Made by a program: the position numbers and the translations under genes
Notes under the pieces: generated by a model
What the model saw: the letters and a program-made list of their open reading frames with translations, nothing else
Told to the model about the DNA's origin: nothing
Database searches by the model: none
In this document: positions 17,801 through 28,800 of the stretch, in pieces
Position numbering within the stretch: position 1 is the first letter of the stretch
How the letters are laid out: every line of letters begins with the position of its first letter
DNA from: DATNPX01 sp036702975
Lineage (GTDB): Bacteria; Cyanobacteriota; Vampirovibrionia; Obscuribacterales; Obscuribacteraceae
NCBI GenBank assembly: GCA_036702975.1
Contig: DATNPX010000056.1
Span: forward strand, 62,001 to 126,000
DNA: 64,000 nucleotides
Direction of reading: 5' to 3'

Positions 17801-19806
17801 AGTGCTAGCTGGTCTACGAAGTCGAATACAGCTCTGACGTCGGGGAAATGCGCACTCAAGTCGGCCAACATATTCGGATAGGCGGCACCAAGCCCAGGCA
17901 AGACAAAAGCCAGCTTACCCGTGCGTGCATCAGGGGCACCGGCGAGATTGATATCTGAGCTCAAGGCTTCTACAGCTTCAGTCTTCTCTAGGCAGGCTAT
18001 GAGTTTTGCTAGCTTTGCTTGTAGGTCGTCCAATGATGTCGCGACAATTGAAGCTTTCGCTTTTCGTCTTGCCTGTTGCGACTCTTGCTCCTGATAGAAG
18101 CTGTTTACTGTGTACGCAACATCTTTCAAAGATACACGAGAACTGCCACTGCTATGTTCTGCTCTGGGAACCTGCTGAACAAACTGCTCCAGGTCTTTTA
18201 GGTAAGAGACCAGATTTTCATCGCTGTCGAAGGCGAAGAGAAATACCTCGCTGTCCCAGTCCGGGAACGGGCTTTGACTTGCAGCCTCGGCTGGGTCAAG
18301 ATGTTCCTCCATTACCAGGTGAGCGTTGACTCCACCAAAGCCAAAGGCACTGACTGCAGCGCGGCGCGGAGGGTCATCGTAGTTCAATTCCGGATAACGA
18401 GACCGCTCGACCTTGGCGTGCACTTGCGGGTGAATCCAGATACGCGAGCGCTGATTGATATAACAAGGAGAGTTCTTCCAATCAATCTGTTTGTTTGGAA
18501 CGTTTACTTTAAGAGTTGGTGGCAGTATCTTCTGATAAAGAGCCAGCGCCGTTTTGATGACACCTGCTACTCCCGCGGCTGCCTGCGTGTGTCCGAAATT
18601 AGATTTCACGCTGCCCAGTGCGCACCACTGCCGGTGCTCATCATCTGCCTGGAAGACCTTTTGTACGGCTGTCATTTCCGTAACGTCGCCAGTTGGCGTT
18701 GCTGTTCCATGCGCTTCTAATAGTTCCACAGTGCGCGGGGAGATCTGTGCCATCTCATATGCGCGGCGCATAGCAAGCGCCTCTCCTTCCCATGATGGTG
18801 CAAGCATGCTTGTACCGACGCCGTCTGAGGAAGAGCCGACGCCTTTTATGACTGCATAGATACGATCACCGTCTCGTTCTGCTTCTGCCAGACGTTTTAG
18901 TACGACAATGCCGACGCCGTCGCCAAGGAGAGTGCCATCGGCTTGATCGTCGAACGGACTGATGATTTCGCGGCGGGACAGCGCACCAAGTCCGCAGAAC
19001 ATCTGATAGAACACGGCTACGCTGTTTATGTGAACACCGCCAGCCAGCACCAGGTCGCACATGCCTGATTGCAAGTCTCTGACTCCAATCTCGATGGCTA
19101 TTAGTGAGGACGCGCAGGCCGCATCAATGACCATGCTGCGTCCTTTGCATCCAAGTCTGCCTGCGATGCGGCCTGCCATGATATTTGGCATGACACCGGG
19201 AATAGTATCGGCACTGCAAGGCTTGAGTGAGTCTTTGAGAGCATCAGCAATAGCAGTGAGTTCGGCTTCCGTATGCTCCGGATGGAGCTTCTTCAGAATG
19301 TCGATGAACTGAGTAATTGTGGTTCCGCGCTGGATCATATTCATGACCCCGTCACCTGGTGCGCCGATGCGGCCGATCAAAACTTCAGCTCGGTCGCCGT
19401 TGAATGTATTGCGGTCGAGTCCTGCATCGGTGAGCGCATCACAGGCTGTTTTTAGAACTGCGAATTGATCGGTGTCGGCACCGTTTACGCTGTTCGGCAT
19501 CACTCCATATTTAATGGGGTCGAATTCGATGTCTTCGATGAACCCACCCTTACCGCAGTACGCTTGCTCGAATGCTGCCGATTGGCGATTGTAATAACGC
19601 TCTGCCCACTCATTATCGGTTACAGTTCGCGTGCAATCTTCGCCGCGTACAATCGCCTTCCAAAAGCTATTGAGGTCAGGTGCACCGGGATAGCTACATG
19701 CCATGCCGACAATGGCAATCTCAGTCGCTCCGCGCTGAGATTCATCGCTTTTTGGAGTTGTTTCAGAGCTGGTCTTTAAGTTTGCGGTTTTGTCCCGCGC
19801 CTTCAT
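14896..19806 (-). CDS. PUFA-synthase-like megasynthase subunit: KS-AT-DH-PPTase
   Basis: The 1636-residue multidomain enzyme begins with a ketosynthase (about 28-490). Its catalytic Cys231 (DAACASSL), EAHGTATPTGD and KSNFGHTQAAAG are all present. An acyltransferase (about 640-950) follows with Ser733 in GVSTGE, where Val replaces the usual His of GHSxGE. A hotdog dehydratase (about 1060-1370) has His1081 in LLDHAIGG. The C-terminal Sfp-type phosphopantetheinyl transferase (about 1400-1620) has Asp1512 in GIDLE and Glu1556 in WSAKEAAAK. No ACP motif is present, so it must use the ACP of the partner protein. Its ATG overlaps the partner's stop (ATGA), implying coupled translation. The organisation is that of secondary lipid (Pfa-like) synthases; the product is unknown. 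Confidence 0.9.
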   Translation of the reverse strand: MKARDKTANLKTSSETTPKSDESQRGATEIAIVGMACSYPGAPDLNSFWKAIVRGEDCTRTVTDNEWAERYYNRQSAAFEQAYCGKGGFIEDIEFDPIKYGVMPNSVNGADTDQFAVLKTACDALTDAGLDRNTFNGDRAEVLIGRIGAPGDGVMNMIQRGTTITQFIDILKKLHPEHTEAELTAIADALKDSLKPCSADTIPGVMPNIMAGRIAGRLGCKGRSMVIDAACASSLIAIEIGVRDLQSGMCDLVLAGGVHINSVAVFYQMFCGLGALSRREIISPFDDQADGTLLGDGVGIVVLKRLAEAERDGDRIYAVIKGVGSSSDGVGTSMLAPSWEGEALAMRRAYEMAQISPRTVELLEAHGTATPTGDVTEMTAVQKVFQADDEHRQWCALGSVKSNFGHTQAAAGVAGVIKTALALYQKILPPTLKVNVPNKQIDWKNSPCYINQRSRIWIHPQVHAKVERSRYPELNYDDPPRRAAVSAFGFGGVNAHLVMEEHLDPAEAASQSPFPDWDSEVFLFAFDSDENLVSYLKDLEQFVQQVPRAEHSSGSSRVSLKDVAYTVNSFYQEQESQQARRKAKASIVATSLDDLQAKLAKLIACLEKTEAVEALSSDINLAGAPDARTGKLAFVLPGLGAAYPNMLADLSAHFPDVRAVFDFVDQLALAAGAAEPPSAKVFPNPFKVDGGKSSTSILANEDSAVVMLLMAEWALYTVLQELGIKADALVGVSTGEFAVLNISGASDIISSAQLFYKFSTAVARGVPQDGLVDLRSMKVDAPADDVLALVQHIEPPVYLAAALSPQQTLISGDKTAIAEAQKLLKEATLVAHMLPTAIPYHTPLVAGHIKPDNEELNRLPLSTPKIESWSCSMASQYPQDVEQLREITTNLFTRPIRLTETISKLYERGVTKFIEVGPKGTLTSVIDEILEDKPHLAVASNRSVGSAIHQLNLMVGALACHDVPLDIDYLFKRRSPVRLNLQKRAGEQPKSTKHLRMTYPNLALDDITAARLRQSFQQQPTQAAQFQNTATLPLQDQPPVGADFTGKDLLATGLLNFQQNAQQAQLILQLTVNDHQYLLDHAIGGIVSTSSGPERVFLLPLTVALELMTEAAALLMPGKLAVKLENIRALRRIKVGLTGTKIALSASIKDSGKNRCTASITILNDDFTAATVNGDNTPAMSCDIVFQTEFSKREKIKLDSLVADGRTPLLTQQDLYTQQTMFHGPRMQSVTSLTRVNKKQILGTVAARDAGAWLSTTFNPQFCTNPLLLDNATQLVLFHLYEYQQPANALLPFLVESLELFADLNSLRGEIFVFANLTSLTQRGTEADVTLIAGDGTVLAKFNTICSRRIILDEPWRTHIYEPISVQLPNSKEHQQLQQLLPISPLWATASFANDEFPADEVTLTWLMDYIFSAAEQRHCELTFKTGQRRREWLLGRLAAKQAVRNLLLQVHGVNAPLADIVIGQDESGKPWVGGEFLAQLGWAPLVSLTHKNNSVVAIAAHPQIGASIGIDLEVATEREQGFETLAFTDQEQQLLLSLDAIGRPLMIAALWSAKEAAAKATGIGLRNNPKTIQITPALNSDGRPCFGPLWQAEILNTYMSVPISLPVIINAFEAYVLAVSCWAPVSYEQAVASTY

Positions 19807-22800
19807 CTCCCCGACCCCGTTGAGCCAGCCGGACTGGCCAATCTATTCAGCGACTTGCTTCCCACGCCACCAAGGCCTTCAAGAAGCAGTACAAGCTCGC
19901 CGCTTTCCTCATATACGGCTACATGGCAGGCTAGATTCGTTGATGTAATCTGCGAATCCATGAAGGCTCGCACAAGGTAGTTCTGCTCCGTCAACGGTTT
20001 GACCAGATGCAGCTTGCGGAAACCGGTCGGCAATGTTGTGATGTCCAGATACTTGCGAACCCAGACACCAGCAAGTTGCATGGCACTATCCAGAAGCACT
20101 GGATCGATCATCCATTCGCTATTTTTGCTGGACGGAATGCACTTAACTGGTTGCGAAGGAGTTAGCCGCCCTACGATTCCCTCGGCACCTACCGCTTCAA
20201 CGGCAGTGATGTGCTGGAAGAGTGGACCGTGGAAGAGATACTCGGAATAGATCTGTTCGACCGTCGGAACCGAGCCGTCTGCTTCAGAAAGATCCTTCAG
20301 TTCATCCATGCCTGCAACCTGCGTCGGAATTACATCCGGAAGTTGGCTCAAGGCAGCCTTTTTCGAGAGGGGCTCGCTCTTCTTAACCAACTCGAAGGTC
20401 GCTTTGAAGTTTGTTCGCTTGCGAGGATAGCTCACGCTTAGCGAAGATTCAATCAATAAAGTAGCTTCGTTGCGAGATTGCTCGACGACTGACAAGGTTA
20501 CCTGCTTGGAGCTGGTATCGAATACGATGCCCGAAGGAATGTCCAGGTTGATCACTCTGGCACAAGCCCAGTCGGTATAAACTGATTGAACCGCCTCAGC
20601 CATCAATTCAAGTGCAAAAGCCATCGGCATCACAGGCACGCCGTCGAACGTATGGTCTTTCAAGTAAACGTCTTGTGCCGGGTTTAAAGTTAGATGAAAC
20701 TCGTGCTCACCAGAGTTGAGCCGCTGGGCTTCCACTCCCTGCAAGCGAGGTCCAGTGCCGACCGGGCTGTCGCCGTCTTTTGCTAATTCAGCAACCAAGA
20801 GCACTTCCGCATCAGACTTGCTGCCGCTAGCGAGCTCCTGAATGAAGGCTTTTCGGCCTTCTTCCGGAGCGATCATCGCCCAGCCGTAGCGAGCAAAGAT
20901 TGATTCCAATTCAGGGTTAGCCATGCCACCTTTCCATGGACCCCACATCAAAGACGCCACGCGCGCGCCCGACTTTTGATTTAGTTCTGTCGCCAGCTTG
21001 TTGATCACTTCGTTGGCCGAGACGTAATCGGTTTGCCCGGCGTTCCCTGTGCGACCTACTACCGACGAGAACAAGAAGACAAACTGCAACTGCTCGTCGA
21101 AACGCAGCTTCTGTGCCAGAGTTATGGCGCTGTTCACTTTGGTGTCAAATACACGTTCAAACGATGCAAGCGATTTTTGTTTGAGGAAGCCATCCTCAAT
21201 CACTCCAGCCCCGTTTATAACACCGTTTATTTTGCCAAACTGGCTGTAAATGTCGTCAATCAGAGCTGCAAACTGTTGGTCGTTCTTGACGTCGACCGAG
21301 CGATAGTGCACTTGTGAACCGTGTGCCCGCAGTTTTGCGATGCTGCCGCGAATCTCTCTGTCGCGCAGCAATTTCACATATGTTTGTTCGACAACTGCGA
21401 TGCTTACCGCCTCTTTCTGTTCGCGCATGTGTGTCATGATTGCGGCTTTGAGATCTTTTGCCGAGGTCAAACCTGCTGTGTGCGGAGCTTCCTCTCCAGC
21501 CGGCTCTTCCGCGCGTCCCGCTAGGATTAGCGTTGGTTGGAACCGTTGTGCTAGCTCGGTCGCTAATTCTGCAGTAATACCGCGCGCACCACCGGTTACG
21601 AGCACCACCGAATCTTGATTCAATTTTATGGCGTTTTCTGTTTCCTGCAGCGGAGCATAGGCGACATCTAGGCCGAAGCGTTGAAGCTCTGCACCACGAC
21701 CGACTTCAGTGCGGGTGTCTGCTGCACAAAACTCCTCTGCCGCTGCCCTAGCAATTTGTTCCGAAGTCAAATTCCGGGCGAAGTCTATGGCTTTGCAAGC
21801 GACACCAGGCCATTCTTTGGCTAAGCACTTCAGTAAGCCTACTGATCCGGCTTGCGTGTAGAGGTCGTTTTCAGTGACTACTGCCAGAGATGATTTGAAG
21901 ACACCACCCATGCGCGAGATCACGACTGCACCGCCATTTGTGCCAGCAGCTGCACTAATCTCGGCATCTAAGGCTTTAGCCACAACGAAGAGGCTCTTGC
22001 TTCCCAGTGTCTCGCTCTTGTTTGAGTTCGCTCCCACGCAATGCACAAATCCAGATATCGGACCGTGCTCTTGGCGAATGATTCCAATCTGCCTCTCAAC
22101 TTCTTCGAAGTCGAGCAGGTTGACTGATGCTTTGTGGTCGGCGAGGTTCGACTCTTGCTTGCTGTGCTCAATGATGACGCATGTGGCACCGGAGGCTTCC
22201 CATTGCTTCTTGATCGATTCCGCCAATTTGACATCGTCGCAAGTTACAAGCCAAGTGCCGCTAAAAGAAGGCTCTGACTGCAAGGCCGGCAGATCGACGA
22301 CCTTAACAAGAGCTCTTTTCATCTCGCTTTTAACGGTTTTTTTTTCCGCCGGGCTTACAAGGTCATCGAGCGATGCGAGCGTTGATTTGCCGGAACCATT
22401 GCTGCCGTGAGCGTTGGCTGCGGACGTTTGGCTCTTCCCATTGCCGTTATGGCCATTGCCATGCCCATTGCCGTTGTGGCCATTTCCGTTGCTTCCGTGA
22501 CCATTGCCGTTACCGTTATGACCGTCTTCCAGCTTTCCTTCGATATCGTAGTTGACCGCTTGCCCGTCGATTTTGACGTTGAGGTCTGCTGGCTGCTTGA
22601 CTGCTGCACCAGATTCAGTGGCAACTGGTTCTTTGCGAATCCAAGCGATGATGCCTTCCAGCGTCTTGGTGCCTGCCAACTCTTCGATGCCCGACTCTAG
22701 CTGCGCTTGTTTGGCTGCCGGGAGAATCTTGCGGAAGCTGTTTAGAATCTCGACTCGTTTGATCGAGTCGATGCCGAGGTCAGCCTCGAGATCTAGTGTT

Positions 22801-25800
22801 GGATCGAGCATGTCTGGCGGGTAACCGGTTCTTTCGCTGACGATATCTAAGAGAGCCGTGACCAATGCCTCGGCGTCATAGATTTCTGTTGTCGCTGCTT
22901 CTACCACTGCTTTGGCTTCGGCCTCGTGCACATGACCGTTTCCATTACCATTGCCATTGCCGTTATCAAACGAGGACTTCTCAGCTGCGGGTTCTACCTT
23001 GGTTGTAGCGATAACTGCTTGAGTCTGAGGAGCTGTTTGAGCTATCTGCTGGAACGGAGACACTGCCTGGGCTACTGGAGCCATGGGTGTTTGCTGGAAA
23101 GGCAATGGCTGCTGCATCTGCTGTTGGAACGAGTTAGCAACGGGCATTTGCGGCCAGGTTTGAGGTTGCGGCGCCGGGAACTGCTGCATCGGCTGCCCTG
23201 GGAAAGCGGGTCTGACAGGCATTACTTGACCTGCTTTTGCCTGCAAGTAATTGAGCATCACTTGCTGCTGGCTGGCCATGAATGTATTTGTCATTTGAAG
23301 CATCATTTGCTGGTAGTGCATCATCATCTGCTCGACGCCCTGCATCCCGGCTTGCGGCATCATCGGTGCACCTATCCAACCTGTATTCATATGCCCTAGC
23401 TGTTGTGGGAACGACGGGTTGACTACAGGCACTCCGCTAAAGTTTGGTTGATAGCCCTGTATTTGAGGACTGACGAAAGTACCGCCATTGCTTCCGGAAG
23501 CGGCGAATGTGCCGTCGGGCAGAGCAACCGACTCAGGTAATTGGTGCCCGTTTTGATTCGGGGCCTGATTGAATGAAGCTGCAGGTGGCGTTGATTTAGT
23601 GTCAAATGGCACTGTGGATTCTCCGTGGTCTTTCTTACCGTTAGCTGGCTGATGATTGCCAGCTGCAGGGTTTGTCGGGCTAAATTGCTGAATAGTTTTA
23701 GTTGCGGTGGACGTAGTCGATGAAGTGGTCGCCGGTGATTTTAATACTGCAGCAGTTGTTACTTTTGCAGTTGTCTTGTTTTCGTTGGCTGTGCTGCCTG
23801 CGCTAGCGCCATTCGGATTGATACGCTCTATCTTCATGCCGTTTACGCGGTACATCAGTCTCTTTTTGCCGTTGGCCGCCGCGTTTGAGCGTTGGGCTTC
23901 CAAGCTGAGTGCAGTCTGTTTCAGTCTACCTCGGTACAGAACAGAGGTGTTGACTTGCACACCGTTAGCCGCCAACTGTGCAAGAGCATGCAACAGCTGA
24001 ACGACTCCGTTACGCCCGCTGCGATCAACTGCGAGTGCGACATAGTCGTTCGCTTTCTGTTGATCCAGGATTGATGTGATCAGTGCGGTCAACACTGCGT
24101 TCGGCCCGCACTCGACGAAGATACGGGCTCCATCCCTGTACATGTTTTCGATCTCATGCACAAAATCTACTGGTGCCACTATGTGTTCGCTCAGCTTCTT
24201 CGCAATTTGAGCAGGTTCGGATGGATAAACTTGGGCATCAGCATTTGAGTAGACCGGAATCTGTGGAACTTGAATGTCGAGCTTGTCCAACTCTTGCTTC
24301 AACGGCTCTTTGGCGTGTCCCATGTGCACCGAGTGGAACGCTTGCGAAACTGGTATCACCTTCGCTGCCAAACCGTTTTCTTTGCAAACCGAAACCGCGT
24401 TATCTATCGATGAACGTTCACCGGAGATGACACATTGGGTTGGTGAGTTGATGTTCGCGAGTGTAACGCCGGACAGCTTGTCCATGATCTTCTTGATTGC
24501 AGCAGCATCACTGCTGACAGCTGCCATCGTTCCTGGTGCTGCGCCCTTCTTCTCTGAAAGGATGCGACCGCGCGTTTCGGAGATCTTTATCAGATCTGCT
24601 TCACTCAGCGATTTCGCCGCACACAAAGCGACGTATTCGCCGTAGCTATGCCCCGCCACCATATCTGGTGAAACGTTGAAGGATTGCAACAATCTAAGCA
24701 TTGCGAGATCTGCTGCACCGATAGCCGGTTGAGCAATTCTCGTGTCTGTTAATTGAGCGTGCTGAGCGGTCTTTTCTTCGTCAGTGAATGCAGGCGGCGG
24801 ATAGATGTAAGACGAGAGCGGTTTCTCAAGACGCTCTTTCAAAACTGCTGAAGCTGATTCGAGAGTTTTCCTCACTTCAGGGAAGATGCTGGCGACATCC
24901 TTAAGCATGTCTACCTGTTGCGAGCCTTGACCCGGGAACACGAAGGCTACCTTCGCTTCTTCTTTAGCTTCACCAGACGGCTCGACAAAGTAGATTCCAC
25001 GCGGATCTTTGATCTGCTTTTTGGTGTTATCTAGTAAGTCACTCTTGGCGCGGCTAAGCTTCTCAGCAAGATCCTCAAAGCTGGTTGCAACCACTGTCAA
25101 AACGAAGTTGTCTGCAGCTTTCGCTTGATCTTTGGCCGGGTTGCCTGCCTTGTCTTGATTTTTAAGATGCAGCTGGTATGCCAGATCTTTCAATGATACC
25201 GTGACTGGCTGCTGAGCGGTAGCCTTCTTTGTCTGCTCAGTTAACCAGCTAAGTGGTTTGAAAAGGTCTGCTCGGGAGGCGCCCTTCAAAACAAAGAGTT
25301 CAGCTGGCCATTCTGTAGCTGGTGGCTCTTGTTCAACTTGAACTTTGGGAACATATTCTTCCAATACTGCGTGGAAGTTTGTGCCACCAAATCCGAAGGC
25401 ACTAACTCCAGCTCTGCGTGGTTGATCTGCGCCGTCTACTGTGGTCAATGTATTGACCCATGGGCGGCTTTCGCTGTTGATGTAAAAGGGGCTGTTTTCA
25501 AAATCGCAACTCGGATTCGGCACTGTCACTCCGATTGATGGTGGCAGCACTTTGTGGTGCAAAGCTTTGGCCACCTTGATCATCGATGCCAATCCCGCAG
25601 CAGCTTTTGTGTGTCCGATCATTGTCTTGACAGAACCAACTGCGCAAGACCGTTTCGGTGCTCCGGCTGCGTCGAAGACTTGCTTCAGCGCGCCAATTTC
25701 TGCTTTGTCTCCAGCGACCGTTCCTGTTCCATGGGTCTCGACAAGGCTCACCGTAGATGGTGTGATACCAGCATCTTCGTAAGCTCTACTGATGGCTAGC

Positions 25801-28800
25801 ATCTGTCCGGCAGGACGAGGAGCCGTTAAACTCAGATCGCGTCCGTCGCTTGAGCCGCCAACGCCGCGAACCACCGCATATATGCGGTCACCATCGCGTT
25901 CTGCATCGCTCAATCTCTTCAGCACGAGCATGGCCATGCCCTCGCTGATTACGATACCATCCGCGGCGGCATCGAAGGTTCGGCAGTGGCCACTTTGAGA
26001 GAAGGCGTGTGTCTTGCTGAAACTCAGATAGTCTCCTGGCTGGTTGTGCGTATCGCTGGCACAGAGGAACACAACGTCGCTGTTGTAGTTTCTCAGTTCT
26101 GCCATGCTCACATGAAGAGCCGCAAGCGATGAGCCGCAGGCCGCATCAATAGAGAAGTTCACTCCACCGAGATCGAAACGGTTTGCAACCCGGCCGGCTG
26201 TGACGTTGCCCAGGTAACCAGGGAATGAATCTTCACTCCATTCCGGTAATTTGCTGGCGATATGCTGCTTGATGTCTTCAGGAAGATCGGCGAGTTTCCA
26301 TCCAAGCATCGAGCGTAAGGAATAGAAAGCGGTAATTGGTCCGTGACCCGCGTTGGCGAGAACTACCGAGGTCTTTTGTCTCGGGAATGAACGGTCTGTG
26401 TAACCGGCATCGGCCAAGGCAGCACGTGTCACTTCCAATAGCAAGACTTGCATTGGATCGATCGATTTCAGACTGCTAGGAGGAATTCCGTAAATAGTAG
26501 GATCGAATTCAATGTCCTTAAGGAAACCGCCCCACTTCGAATAGATTTTGTCCGGAGCAAGAGGATCTTTGTCGTAGAATTCACGCCAATCCCATTGTTC
26601 CAGTGGCACTTCTTCTATGGCGTCGACTTTGTTTAGTATGTTCTGCCAGTAGGTTTCAAGATCGTTAGCCTTGGGGAAAAGGCAAGACATGCCGACAATT
26701 GCGACTGCTTCCGATGGTTTGATCGAGCGTTGTTCGTACCGGCGGTCGCGCTCTGTTCTGACCGATTCAACCACTGGAACTGTTTGGATTGATTCGAGCA
26801 ATTTGCTGCCTTCGACGCAAACGTCTTTATGCAGCTCTTCGATGGTTGTCACTTTTTCGTGCATCGACGCAATCTGGCCGATCATGTACATGCCGTCTTG
26901 CCACTGATCGTTTTCTGATACAGCGACGAGATCTTTGCTCTGTGCATTTGCACCATGATCTGTCTTGAGGTCGGCGATGATCGCGTCTTTGCCTGCGTTT
27001 TGATTGCGATTGACGCCTTTGCTGGCGATTCTCAATCTTCCCAAGTTCATCAACTCGAGTTCTTCGCGAATTTCGTCACGGCTCTTTTTCTGAGCAGTCA
27101 GTTCTTCGCGCTTATTGTCGAATGCTTTTTTGTAAGGTGAATCGATGCAGCGAATTGCGTGTCCTGGTCCCGTTTCCAAAAGCACCGTCTGATTGCACTC
27201 AATAGCTGCTTTTTGGAACGGTTTTACGATGGCTCCGCTTTTTACTGCTTCTTCGGTAAAGAGATAGGCTGTACCCATCAAACCACCGACCTTCACGCCT
27301 TTCGCCACAAGTGGTGCAGCCATGGCACTGACCATTGCTGAAGAGACGGCATCGTGAACGCCGCCGGCGAAAAGGATGTGATATTTGTTAGCGTCGTTGC
27401 CAATGCTGCGCAGGAGAACCTCGATCATCGTCTCCCAGAGTATGAAACTCGAGCGCGGTCCCACGTGTCCACCACATTCTTTGCCTTCAAAGATGAAGCG
27501 ACGAGAGCCCATTTCGATGAACGATTCGAGAAGAAGCGGTGACGGGACGTGCAGGTAGGTTTTGATGCCCAGGTCTTCTAGTTGTTTTGCCTGGTCCGGT
27601 CTGCCGCCTGCAATAAGAGCGAAAGGCGGTTTGTATTTTGTGATTACTTCCAACTGTTCCTGGCGCAGCTCATTTGGAACGAATCCCAACAATCCTGCAC
27701 CCCACGGAAGCTTGCCAAGCTTCTCATGGGTTTTTGAAACTAGTGCATCGACTTCGCCTTTGCGCATTAGTGCCAGAGCGAGGAATGGCAAGCCGCCACC
27801 ATTCGCCACTTCGAAGGCAAAATCGGCTGTGTCGCTGACGCGAGTCATGGCTCCTTGGACTAGCGGGTATTTGGTGCCATGTGATACCGCAAGTGGTGCG
27901 CCCTCAGCCAATGCTTGGCTAGACTTGGCTAGGCTCAGATGTTCGTTGACACTTTCCCTTACCGCTTGCAGTACGCCGGCTGTTGAAACGAAGCGAATCG
28001 CCAATCTGTCAGCAAAGCATGCATCCTGCCCGATCAACCAGACTCTGTCAGTGGTTTGCTCGGCGTAAGCAAACTTGAGGATGTCGTTCTTGGCAATTGC
28101 TTCTTTCGTAGCAGACATTATCTCGTGTCCAGCACGTACAACTACCCGATAATTTTGCCCTTCGGCGCCGGTTAATAAGGCTGTTTCCGTTCCGTCCATT
28201 CCGGCGATTTTTTGTTTCACTTCAAACGGCAGTCTCGACTCGCGGGTGAGCAAGAGCTGACTTGTGAGAACTACGCCATGAGCTCCGGCTGCACGACAGG
28301 CTGCTGCTGTATGCAAACCGATACCACCTTCAGCGAAGATGGGCAGCTTTACTGCCTTAACGCACTCTTGCACTAGTACGAATGCTGTCTGTTCTCCAAC
28401 TCGCCCGCCGGCTTCGTGTCCTTTGGCAATGATGCCATCGGCATTTGCCGCTTCGGCACGTTTGGCTTCATCGGCTGAGAGGCACTCGACGAAGACTTGC
28501 CAACCTGTCGATTGAACCGTCTTGACCGCTTTCTTCAGACCGGCATCGCCTGAATCTGCCACGAGAATAACAAGCGGGCGCTCAGCACTCGCCGATGTTT
28601 TGTTGCCTTCGGTGAGTTTTACTAACACTGGCTTCAGTGCATTAATTTGCGCAGCCGATGCTTTGACACCATACTTGGTGCCACCCTCTGAACGCGCGAG
28701 AAGCAAAGCTTTCTCCAGTGTCTCGAGGTTTGTTGTTTTGGTAAGGTCGGTATATTCGACGTCTACGATTCCGGTCTCGCCACACTGGCTGGCTGCTAAA

